Shown piece after piece: positions 1 through 10,272 of a stretch of DNA of 27,996 nt. The notes beneath the pieces were generated by a model. The model saw only the letters and a program-made list of their open reading frames with translations, was not told the origin of the DNA and did not search any database. The position numbers and the translations under genes are program-made. Source of the DNA: Paramacrobiotus richtersi (taxonomy: Eukaryota; Tardigrada; Eutardigrada; Parachela; Macrobiotidae); contig JAQGAU010000449.1 in assembly GCA_034698045.1 (NCBI GenBank), positions 1-27,996 of the forward strand, read 5' to 3'. The stretch's first letter is position 1. Each line of letters opens with the position of its first letter.

Positions 1-1053
1 AATCCATAGCACACACTGCACTGAAACGGCTCGCGTCTTTCACTAAACATCACCCGGATCCACCCAGGAGCGCCATGTAAAGTTAGAAAAAGAACTTTGC
101 TTTTTCTACTTTAATTATGAACTCGAGCACTGCTCGGTTCCCTTCTGCTCATTTACCGACACGCTTTTATACGACAAAACATGGGAGCGTTCATATGACA
201 AAACAGAGGAACGGTTGTTACTCAGACAAACTGTCATGGTCACACAAAGATATCAATCATTCCATCTGCGCTAGTCAGACAACAGGAAGGTCTGGACTTT
301 AGTATTAGCTATGAACGTTACGCTAACATAGCAATACAGGTCTATGGCAGGCTGAAGGCCAAAGTACGGCTCGCAACGGGGAGTACCCGGGTACTCGAGT
401 TCTCGGTTCTCCGTTTAACATACAAGTCTATCAAGCATCCTTGGCTTTGTTTTTGGCATTTTTTATATAGGTAGGAATGTGTTTTGTGCGATGAACAAAA
501 TTATGTTGTTCTCAGCAACCTTAGTTTCTTAGTAGGTTAGTTGCAAGGTGGCCCTGAAGATTTCAACTATGAGCAAGTGGTCTTGATGGCGATAAAACAG
601 TTTGAAAAAATTATTGTGTGGCTATGATGGGTCTAATCGTAATGACATTGTGAGTTGTCGCTGATTTGTCACTGGTTCGGAGATTTTTTTTCTCACGAGC
701 GCTCGACTGTGTTATAGATCTAGAGTTAGCTACATCAACATGTGACAATAACTGTGATGAACGACGATTGGATACTTCATTTACAAACTACAGTTAGCTG
801 CACTGGATACACTAGCAAAACGGCAAACTCAATTGCAGCAGGCGCATCAGATGACACCAGATGTAACTATCTTTAAACTAAAGACAGTTGTTGTCCCCAT
901 ATAAATTATGCATTTGCTTAAAAACAGCCAACACTGATACTTCACACGGTTTGATACACAATGTTGTACAAGCTGGCACGCTCAAACACATTGCAGTGCA
1001 GCACTCCAGGTTTTGAGGCACACTTCCCAGACACACTTTTTGGGATCCCAGAT
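1..1053. other. Intergenic stretch, no gene seen
   Basis: I see no convincing coding region on either strand. The short open frames here have no recognisable motif and no splice-linked partners. The notable element is a perfect 16-bp palindrome at 381-396. The right part probably includes the 3' untranslated region of the minus-strand zinc-finger exon that ends at 1054. Confidence 0.5.
381..396. repeat. 16-bp perfect palindrome
   Basis: GAGTACCCGGGTACTC reads identically on both strands. It stands alone in non-coding DNA. It could be a binding site for a dimeric factor or chance; nothing nearby decides. Confidence 0.6.
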
Positions 1054-1445
1054 TCACACTTTGCCGTGCCCACCGTTTCCGGCTCCCCCTCGAGTTCCAC
1101 CACGTCCCTGGAACGGACGACTTCGCATGGTCATCTGCGGCGGGTGCCCGTTGGTGGCATAAACCGGTGGATTATATGATTCATCCGGGTATGCTACATC
1201 CAGTTCTTCCAAGATATTAGCTGCTAACAGTTGACTAAGGACATGGGTTTTATACGCGTGGATATGCGTCTTCTCAAGATTTTGGCTGGTAAAGCCACAC
1301 ATACGGCACTGATAAAGGCACAGGATGGACCCGGATACTTGAGTTACATGCAAGCGGTTTTTAAAATACTGCATGTCCACATCATCAGTACCGATTCTGA
1401 TACAACAATCTATGGTTTCATCGTCATCGATGTTCGTCCGAATCA
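1054..1445 (-). CDS. Terminal exon of a C2H2 zinc-finger protein with Gly/Arg-rich tail (partial)
   Basis: Seen: a minus-strand open frame of about 130 codons ending in a stop at 1054-1056. It holds one classical C2H2 finger, CRMCGFTSQNL followed by HAYKTH, with spacing C-x2-C-x12-H-x4-H. The acidic stretch NIDDDETID precedes the finger, and the tail contains RSRPFQGRGGTRGG, an RGG-like segment typical of nucleic-acid-binding proteins. A splice acceptor (TTTGCCAG before position 1445) suits a last exon, so the true N-terminus lies upstream at higher coordinates. A possible earlier exon at 1897-1967 (minus) has a C-x4-C motif and good splice edges, but its phase does not join directly to this one, so at least one further exon would be needed. 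Inference: a DNA- or RNA-binding protein of unknown target. It may be a fragment of a dead gene. Confidence 0.5.
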
Positions 1446-2663
1446 CTGGCAAATACATTCGGCACGGCATGATAAACGTAAGCAAAAAAGTTTAGCAAGA
1501 GTGAATAACCGAAAAAATTGGTATAGCTTACAGAAATTCAGTCTCGGTTCCAATCGTTGTTTAAGGGGGTGTAAACAGTAAAAATTCAAGATAGGGTGTC
1601 TAGCCTGCCGTGTAAAGCATAGTTTCTCCTATAGAAAACTATTTTTAGATTAATTTTATAATTTTCCTCTATAGAACTAAAGAATTTAATGTAAAGTATG
1701 GTTTCGGGCGTCAATGTCCAGAACAGATGTATATCTGGTTGCGTTGCTTTTTTTGACGCTGTTATGTAGTGCAGCCGGTATGCTAGCCTTGATCTGCAAT
1801 AAGGTAGAGAGCAAGCAAGAAGCGCAGCATGCGCCAGTGCAATGGCTGCCTCTCTCTCTCCCGTTCCAAGCAAGTGGAACTGCCGCCGTTTCTTACATAC
1901 GGCGCCAGCTTTATGATTTCAGTAGCGGCGTTGCAGCCGTCATTGCACTCCAACTTCAAGCGGGTGCCTTACAAAACCAAGTTTAATTTGATAACAATTC
2001 ACCAAAAAATATAAAAAATAAGCAAAACATCTTTAAATTAATAATTTCACATTATAACCTTACTAGTCGAAGGAAATTTCGATATCATAGTAACAACGAT
2101 TATAGTAGGCCAAAGACAGTTAGGGCTGTCCCCCCACAGTCCCCCCTACATAGTTTTTAATTTTTTACTTTTTTAAATGAATGTATTTTGAAAATTTGTC
2201 CGACAATAAGTTAGTCATAACATTACGGACATCACTGCGTTTCTAGATAATTTTTTTGTTTAACGTATGTTGCAGAAAATTCACTCAAAATGTTTGACTT
2301 TAAAGTCACACAGCGTTTAAAGTTTGATGTTTAAAAATTAACAAAAATAAATAATTTGTAGAACTTTCATTTCTGCATCTATCTGTCGAGGACAATAAAT
2401 ATTCGAAACCTGCTCAAGAGGACAATCATCGATGTTATAATGGACCAAGTTTCTGAATTCACAGTTTGTGAATTGAAAGTGGTTCTGGTGGTGCTTAACA
2501 ATTTGCGTATTTTTTAATTGGCTGCCTAATTAAGCCTTATCAAACTTAGTTGCAGCATAGCAATGTGCGCAGTAATTTTTTAAAGAGTAAACCGTTACGC
2601 GCGTTTGCTTGTTTTAACGGTGAACGAAGAGAGACGTTTCTGCTAGTAAATGATTTTTTTCAG
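1446..2663. other. Non-coding stretch, possibly introns of the zinc-finger gene
   Basis: AT-rich DNA. Apart from the weak minus-strand exon candidate at 1897-1967 (C-x4-C, acceptor TGTAAG, donor GTAAGA), I see no coding signal. The last bases before 2664 are a pyrimidine tract ending in CAG, which is the intron end of the PI31-like exon copy. Confidence 0.4.
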
Positions 2664-2875
2664 TGGCGGACTGCCTGGCGCGGGTGTCGGTTACCCCGGC
2701 CGGCCCGGCCTACCGCTACGATCCCCCAGGACCACCGGAATTCATGCCCGGACACGGGGGCATCCATCCGTTCGGCGATCCCATGGGCACGGGAGCGTTT
2801 CCGCCGCCTCCGGGATTGTTTGGTTTTGGTCCGCGTATCCGTGGACCACGCCCACCGCTACGCCCTTTTGAGTGA
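2664..2875 (+). pseudogene. Frameshifted duplicate of the last PI31/PSMF1 exon
   Basis: This is a clear relative of the last exon of the intact PI31 gene at 7959-8145. Shared peptides include GLPG, FMPGHGGI, GDPMGTG, PPPGLF and the end PRPF(E). A consensus acceptor (TTTTTTTCAG) precedes it. The frame set by the acceptor reads GGLPGAGVGYPGRPG, while the homologous second half lies in another frame. Between matching landmarks this copy has 70 bases and the intact copy 57, a difference of 13, so the reading frame is lost. No penultimate exon or earlier PI31 exon is visible upstream. Similarity continues about 35 bp past the stop, which indicates DNA-level duplication and not a retrocopy. The stop TGA is embedded in a perfect donor GA|GTGAGT. 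Most likely a dead exon; expression as a chimeric 3' exon is not excluded. Confidence 0.75.
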
Positions 2876-2947
2876 GTTTACTGTGTTTTTGCTCGTTTTT
2901 TGCATTTTTCACTAACGAAGCGTAGGTGTTTTATGAATTTTACATAA

Positions 2948-4186
<1,239 letters not shown>

Positions 4187-4619
4187 ACGCGTACGTTCCC
4201 CTTGTATCGCCGATTGGATACGTGCTTCCCAAGGCGGCTGTTCTCTACGTCGAAATGCAGTTGAATTTGGAATAGCCAGCGGACTGGTATTGGACGGGGT
4301 GGCCGTTAGGTTCTTTTACGCATTGGGGAGCGGCTGTGCTCTTGGGTTTTGATGGTGTATTCGTGATGCTGTTTTAGCATGATTGATTTTTTTACAGTGA
4401 TTGTGTGGTTTTTAATGGAGGGTTTAGTTACAAGATTAACTGAGCGCTATATTGGTGTTATTCGGTTTAGCTACGTATTGTATCATAGTATTTTTTTAAT
4501 ATCGTACGACAGTGTTTTGTGTATGATAATGTGAGGATAAAATTATTATGTGATCTCGTAGGCACATGCGTCTGGCTGGTTGGTGTGTATGTCTGCTGAA
4601 TGGAATTATTAAAAGACCA

Positions 4620-4625
4620 AATAAA
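4620..4625 (+). promoter_or_regulatory. Candidate polyadenylation signal AATAAA
   Basis: An AATAAA hexamer lies 434 bp after the PI4K2-like stop, the first good plus-strand hexamer downstream. If the PI4K2 copy is transcribed, its mRNA could end shortly after this point. Confidence 0.35.
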
Positions 4626-4954
4626 ATGTGACATTCCTTCAGAAATGTAGTAGTGGAAACAACAAGTGCTTAATGTTGATGCAATCGCAATTACCTAGAG
4701 TCTCGTACAATGTTTCGTCACTTTTGTGGGCTTCTTCGCGATTAAATGACCATTGCCATTCTAATCACGTAATTTTTTACAAATTTTTGATAATACTAAC
4801 AAACACAAGCATGGAAACGAAAAAATCGAAAACATATATTATATTCCAAAAACCGTTCAAATCGTATCATACTACTGTTGAAAAATCAGCAGGCTACGTA
4901 TAAACACACAATTGTTATGTGCAAACGGGAAACTGTTTCCGGTCGGTCGGTGGA

Positions 4955-4991
4955 ATAAAAAGCAGCCATGCCCGTCTCACTCGTTCAGATT
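4955..4991 (+). promoter_or_regulatory. Possible core promoter (TATA-like box plus initiator)
   Basis: ATAAAAA at 4955-4961 is followed by TTCAGATT with its A at 4987, a spacing typical of TATA-to-start distances in animals. It could serve PI31 with a 5' leader of about 680 bp, possibly spliced. The AATAAAA here could equally be a polyadenylation signal or simple AT-rich sequence. Confidence 0.25.
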
Positions 4992-5670
4992 TCCGCCACA
5001 AATGACAATGATTGCACACTTTTTTAATAGTACCTTAGCGATACAAATCAAGCAGTAAAACGATTTTTACGTAATTTTCAGTGGTAGTTTTGTCATGATT
5101 CAGGATATTTATCCGTGCCGGATGAGTGTTCTCTGGTTGTGTATGTCGAAAAATACATTTTGAAAGGTTTCCTGAAGTTTCTGATAAAACTAACACTAAA
5201 ACAGGAAGATAAATTAGTTATACGAAAAAACTGCCACAGCTGCGTATTTCAGCAATGCACTGAGCATTATCTGCCAGCAGCAGATACAGTACTTGGGCCC
5301 TTGGCCAACTTCCGGTACTGTATGTGACCATTTCGTTGCGACTCGCGAGCGACGATCGTCCTCTCTACATGGCCCATACCTATACGGGCGGCGGCTGCGT
5401 TAGGGACGCCGTTGTTGTCAGACTTGGTAGATCGCTCAGATGTATTACTCTGGTGCAGTGCGGCTTCGCGATGTTGTTACTCTCGTAAAACTCTTGCATT
5501 TTCGAGATTCTGAAGTTTTTTCGGGATTTCTTGATTGTATATTTGCCATTTTCTGACTATATTACATGAAACCTCGGAGATCTGGAGTGTGCCGAAGTTC
5601 AGCTTGATGATCAGCTGCGTTATCAGGTTTTGAGGCGGTTGGACTTGTTTACATTTGCGTCAAAAGAGCC

Positions 5671-8145
5671 ATGGCGATTCCTCCGCGCTTCCAGGATCTG
5701 GATGTGTTGTGGCAGTTAAATAAACACCAGATCCAGAACGGTCATGAAGCTGGACTTGCTTTGTCGCACTGCCTGCTGGTCGGAAGCGGGTACCGTTGCG
5801 TTGGCAATGATGGCCAGGTATGTGAAGAGCTCTCCGGTCATTCGGATTCGTTCATGTCAGGAGCTCGCCGCTTCCTGTTCATTACGCGTGTTATGCGACG
5901 TGTGTGATTTTCGAGCTAATCGTAAATTTAATTGTATCCCCAATGACCAGCTCGCACCATCCACATCGCTGCCGAATGGTTGGAATGATCCACTGTCCTG
6001 TGCAAGAAATTATTCGCTGATGTACAAATATGCTGGAAATTCTTTGATGCCAGATTTAATACTGGTGGATGTTTCGCGATCGTCCTGCATGCAGGAGCTA
6101 CAGAACCCCTACCATATTCGAATCTCGGTAAGTCCGCAGGTTGAAATGATTTATCCGAAATAACTGCAAATTTTCAATGGTACTTCGTCGGTCAATAAAG
6201 TGAAATAACGAATAAAATCAGCATCGGGCATCTGGATATAATTTATGCAATTAGGAGTGTAATAAGGTTACAATAAAGATTTTTAAATATAATTTCGATC
6301 GCGAAATATTCATACGGAAAGATTTGTAATACAAAAAAGGACCTAATCGATAGCTCTGCGTAAAGAATTTGTTAAACACTTGAGAAGACAGGCGTGGGTA
6401 ATGTAACCAAATGTGAAATAAAAAGCAAATCAGGATATTGTTCTTTAGCGTTAATAATGGTAGTGCGAAAATAAACGAACGTTACGAAATCAGCAAGGAA
6501 AAGATCGAAATCTTTCAGTCTAGTTGCTAGTGATATATATCGACAGAAATCACATCTTTGCAAATTGTTCCTTGCAGGTGATCGGCGGAGATGGCCAAGT
6601 GATCGCGCTCGGCATGAGTCAAATAATCGGCATTATTCCCCAAGACTGGCCATCATCATCTCTTGCGTAAGCAATTAGTAACCACCAGTAATGTTGCTGG
6701 GCTTTTTTATATCTTTTAACACAACATTATACGTTTTTCAATCGTACTGATTTTTGCCGTATTTTTGTTTTTCAGTAATCGTACTGTTTATTGTTTTTAT
6801 TATCCATACATCGCTATTTTTTCATCGCATTTTTTCAAATGTTACGTAGTGGTAGTGGTGTCGCCAGTGAACTTTGGGTAACTGTCAAGAAGCCGCAGCT
6901 GTGCAAGTTGTTTATGCGTTTTCGCAAACATAAATATTCAAAATTAAATGAATATTCAAATAAATTGATCAGACTTTATGATATATATGATTAGTGTACA
7001 ACACGGCTGGTACAAAGATGCCAACAATAGGTCACGCTTTTGCTTAGAGTACTAACTTTCTCTCTCTTCAGCGAGCTTGTTGGACTGGAACGTTTCACGG
7101 ACACGGTGTATCAGCGTGTTGTAGATCAGTTGTTGTTTGAGAAAAGTGGTCAGCATGCTGGAGAAGGAATGACCCGCCCACAGCCGCATGGAGATTCCCG
7201 CCAGCAGTCTGCACGTTCTTCTGTTGCGCCGGTGGCCGCGACATCCCCGTTCGGCGATATGAACCCTTTCGCACCGGTGGCGCCACCGCGGTCAACTGCA
7301 TTCATGCCTGCAAGGTAAAACGGCATGACTGTGGATTTTTTTGGGGAATGTTTTGCTTTTTACATGCCGGAAACAAATTATTATTAGCGCAATCTGTGAG
7401 TGTTTCCGTAATATTGTCCAGAAAGGAAGCTTTGCTTTTGATATTTGAACCACACTCCCATGTGATCGAATTTCCTCAATAATTGGACACTCTCATTCCG
7501 TTAAAGCTTTGTTGAGCCTCTTTTATTCAGGGTTCAGAAAACGACCATAGCATCAAAATGCTACTAAAATGGAAAGCTTTGTTTGCTCTTTCCTTTTATC
7601 GTACGTTATAGATACATCATATCGTGATATTCTGAGAAGTGGATTAGAATAGTTTATTTTGCGCAGCGCATTAGCGGTATTTTGTTGAAGTGGGTTTTTC
7701 AACGCCGGTGATCGTTACTCTAATTGAACGTTTACTAAAATAATAGCTTGTTAATTTTTGCTACGATTTATTGATAACCACGTAATTCAGCAGCGGGATC
7801 ATGTCGGGCGGCGGCCCTGTCAATCGCGATTTGGACCGTTTCCACGGCATGGACGGGAATAGTTTCGGACAGCATATCATGAATCCGTATGTCTTCTCTT
7901 TGTCTTCATTATCTGGCCATGTTTCAGCAAAGTTTTAACCATACAGTGGTTTCTTTAGTTCTGGACTGCCGGGGGCGGCTGTCGGTTATTCGGACCGCTC
8001 CGACCCACCCGGGCCGCCGGTTTTCATGCCCGGACACGGGGGCATCTCTCCGGTCGGGGATCCGATGGGAACGGGACCGTTTCCGCTGCCTCCGGGATTG
8101 TTTGTTGTTGATTCGCGCATCCATGGACCACGCCCTTTCGAGTAG
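5671..8145 (+). CDS. PSMF1: Proteasome inhibitor PI31 (PSMF1), six exons
   Basis: PI31 binds the 20S proteasome and acts as an inhibitor and as an assembly or transport adaptor. Exons that join in frame: 5671-5817, 5951-6127, 6578-6666, 7072-7314, 7791-7886 and 7959-8145, giving 312 residues (human PI31 has 271). Every junction has GT..AG ends and matching phase. Residues 1 to about 160 form the FP (Fbxo7/PI31) domain: an HCLLVGSGYRCVG strand, LPNGWND (human has LPAGWN at this point), YSLMYKYAG, then LAELVGLERFTDTVYQRVVDQ, a helix matching the end of the domain. The rest is the Pro/Gly-rich proteasome-binding tail with SPFGDMNPF, FMPGHGG and GDPMGTGPFPLPPG. The start ATG sits in GCCATGG, a strong context. 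Exon 5 has a tandem CAGCAG acceptor that allows one serine to be included or skipped. The stop codon overlaps a possible donor, GA|GTAGGT. No disabling change is seen, so the gene looks functional. Confidence 0.85.
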
Positions 8146-8559
8146 GTTTTAGCGTGTTTTTTGCCCGCTTCTGACATCTTTTCCTGTCGGAACATATCAT
8201 TACATTAATATTTGACACATTATATCTAATGTTTATAATCTGTTTTTACTTAAATTGTTCTGCTCTTTTCGTACCGTTTTTAAGATAATTTAACTGTAAT
8301 TTATTTTCCCAGGTAAATAATGATGTACGGTAAGCGTTGCCAGTTTCTAAACTGACTGCTAATTTTTTACGATTTTCAATCGTTTTGAATCTGATCCCGG
8401 CCATAAGCGGCCGCGACCCGGCGACAGTTTTATAAATGTGTTTGTCTGAAGATTTATCATTTCTTTCATGACCGTTCCGCAAATTTTGTAAAATGCCGAA
8501 AAATTCGAGATATTTTTCGTTTTCTTTTGGTATGGTCTTACATGCTTGTTGACTTTTAG

Positions 8560-9239
8560 ACCTGCTTCCGCCACGGTGCCGCCAAAAACCGCTGTGCCCT
8601 TGCGAGGACCCGAAGAAGCACCGTTGAAGTCTGAGACTTTCTGCTTTAAAATCCGTAAGGAAAGATGTTGCAACTACATTATTGAAGTACTTTCCGAAAA
8701 TTAAACTTGCTCGTGTTGTTTCCTGTAGGTATGGCAAAAGTTGATCTAGGGGTGCATACGGTTTTAGAGGAAGAAGGACGATGTAAGGGAACTCCGGGAC
8801 AGACTGCCGCACTCGCTCGGCCACAACAGGCCAGATCAGGAAATATTCTTATGCAGGATCTTTGGGGGAAAGTTGTCCCACCGGATATCACGATCATTGC
8901 CTATAATATTTGGAATGACTTCTCGCCCGGCGTCTATCAGTTGATCGTCGTGGCGGATTGCCTCGAACACAGATTCTCTCAGGAGTAAGTCCCTGTGTGT
9001 AGCAGATGTGTTAGTGTTGATATCGAATTAGGTGAAAATTAGTAATTTCACTAATTTGAAAAATGGATGAGGCGGGCGTTTTTTTGTGAAGCACTTGCTG
9101 TTTTTTGGTGGTTTGACGTCTGACCATGTCGCCGATTTCAGATTCAACCATGCCTGATCTAATGGTGTTTTGTAGGTTTGTGGAGAATCGTCCCAAAGGA
9201 TTCCAGTTGCAGGGTACTGTCCCGAAGGGCAAAAAATGA
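8560..9239 (+). CDS. Three linked 3' coding exons of unknown identity (possible PI31 extension or separate gene)
   Basis: Exons 8560-8654, 8729-8984 and 9176-9239 join in frame through GT..AG introns of 74 and 191 bp and end in TGA at 9237-9239. Only one frame stays open through all three. Peptide landmarks: a proline-rich start (ATVPPKTAVPLRGPEEAP), FCFKIR, then a compact globular-looking part (ILMQDLWGKVVPPDITIIAY, NIWNDFSPGVYQLIVVADCL), and a basic end (QGTVPKGKK). I do not recognise the family. The first exon begins with one base of a split codon, so a preceding exon must end in phase 2. No good first exon is visible between 8150 and 8555, but the PI31 last exon has a phase-2 donor overlapping its stop (GA|GTAGGT at 8140-8147). 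Either this is the end of a PI31 splice form or the first exon was missed. The next AATAAA is at 9621. Confidence 0.5.
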
Positions 9240-10272
9240 CCAATCTGGTCGGTTGAGAACGTCCTTGGAATCTTCAGCCTTTTAAGTGTTGCTCATTTTT
9301 TAATCTCTTCCTGTCGAGACGTTTTCCGTGTGGCTTTTTACACGTTTCATTTGTGATCCTTTCGCGATCGTGGCGCAGACTAACTCTACTTTCAGGGCGC
9401 TTCCTTTGCGCCGTGATTCTTCGATTACGCGGGTAGCATACGGATGTCTGCCTGCGGAGTTTCCTAATTTAATCTGTTTTCACTCCTTGATTTTCGCACG
9501 TTCGCCAGTTTGTAAATAACAGTATTTCGTTTACTTGATGAGATTTTCTTAATTTGCATTTGATCAGTCTTTGCTGGTAATTTCGGATTTTCTCCATGAA
9601 TAGCATCAATCGAAAAACTTAATAAACTGTCAGATTTTGTAGTTGCTACATATTTGTTTGTGAATAACCTCTGCTCGGCCGATTAAACTATCATCGATAA
9701 CATCAAAGACTTATGATAATTCTTGCTGCAGTTTTACTGTCAATTGTCAATACTTCTACTCCACAAGCGATCAAAACGCACGAAACAATAGAAGTTACAG
9801 AACTCATCCAGCAACACCGGACATAATGTTGTATGGCGCAGATGACTGGAAATAACATGACCATATCGATAGGGAGCGGCTTATTTAGGGGCAATCAAAG
9901 CTGCATACTCTCCAAATATATTGTTATGTTCTTTAATTTGCTCTTGACATCCTCCGACCGCTTGTCCTGTAAAAACGGCAAAATGAACAGTGCACACACA
10001 AACGGCAGTGAAATGCACAAAAACCTAAGTCAAGTTTCGAAACCATTTAATTTGCAAAATAACTTTGTTGCATTATATATATCATGCATGTTACAATACA
10101 AATTTCTAAAAATGGAGGTTAAAAAGGAACTGACGAAAAAAGAGATTATTAAACATAAAAGCCGGAAAAAAAGGAACCGGAAAGATCAAACGGTCTAACA
10201 TTACAAGGATAAAGTTAGCGATCGAAGGTGTTTTCCAATTTACATCGTGTAACGGATGAAAACGCTACTTAC
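9240..10272. other. Intergenic region, no gene seen
   Basis: Probably the 3' untranslated region of the plus-strand unit up to about 9650, then AT-rich DNA. I looked on the minus strand for the missing last EMC2 exon and did not find one. A lysine-rich plus-strand frame (9833-10198) looks like the product of A-rich sequence. Confidence 0.45.
9621..9626 (+). promoter_or_regulatory. Candidate polyadenylation signal AATAAA
   Basis: It lies 382 bp after the stop of the exon set ending at 9239. I saw no good AATAAA between the PI31 stop (8145) and this point, which is weak support for one transcript covering both. Confidence 0.35.

Larger units (their letters stand above)
4187..5670. other. Intergenic region and PI31 5' flank
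   Basis: No supported gene. It contains the polyadenylation candidate at 4620 and, near 4955-4990, a TATA-like ATAAAAA with an initiator-like TTCAGAT about 32 bp later. Just upstream of PI31 an ATG at 5565 opens a frame of about 13 codons that stops before the PI31 start, so it would be a short upstream ORF if transcription begins before it. Confidence 0.4.

Noticed and set aside
8246..8824. 192-codon minus-strand frame
   Set aside because: It lies antisense to the spliced plus-strand exons at 8560-8984, has no domain, and the plus-strand junctions are phase-consistent.
9833..10198. 121-codon lysine-rich plus-strand frame
   Set aside because: The lysine-rich end arises from A-rich DNA. No homology, start context or splice evidence.
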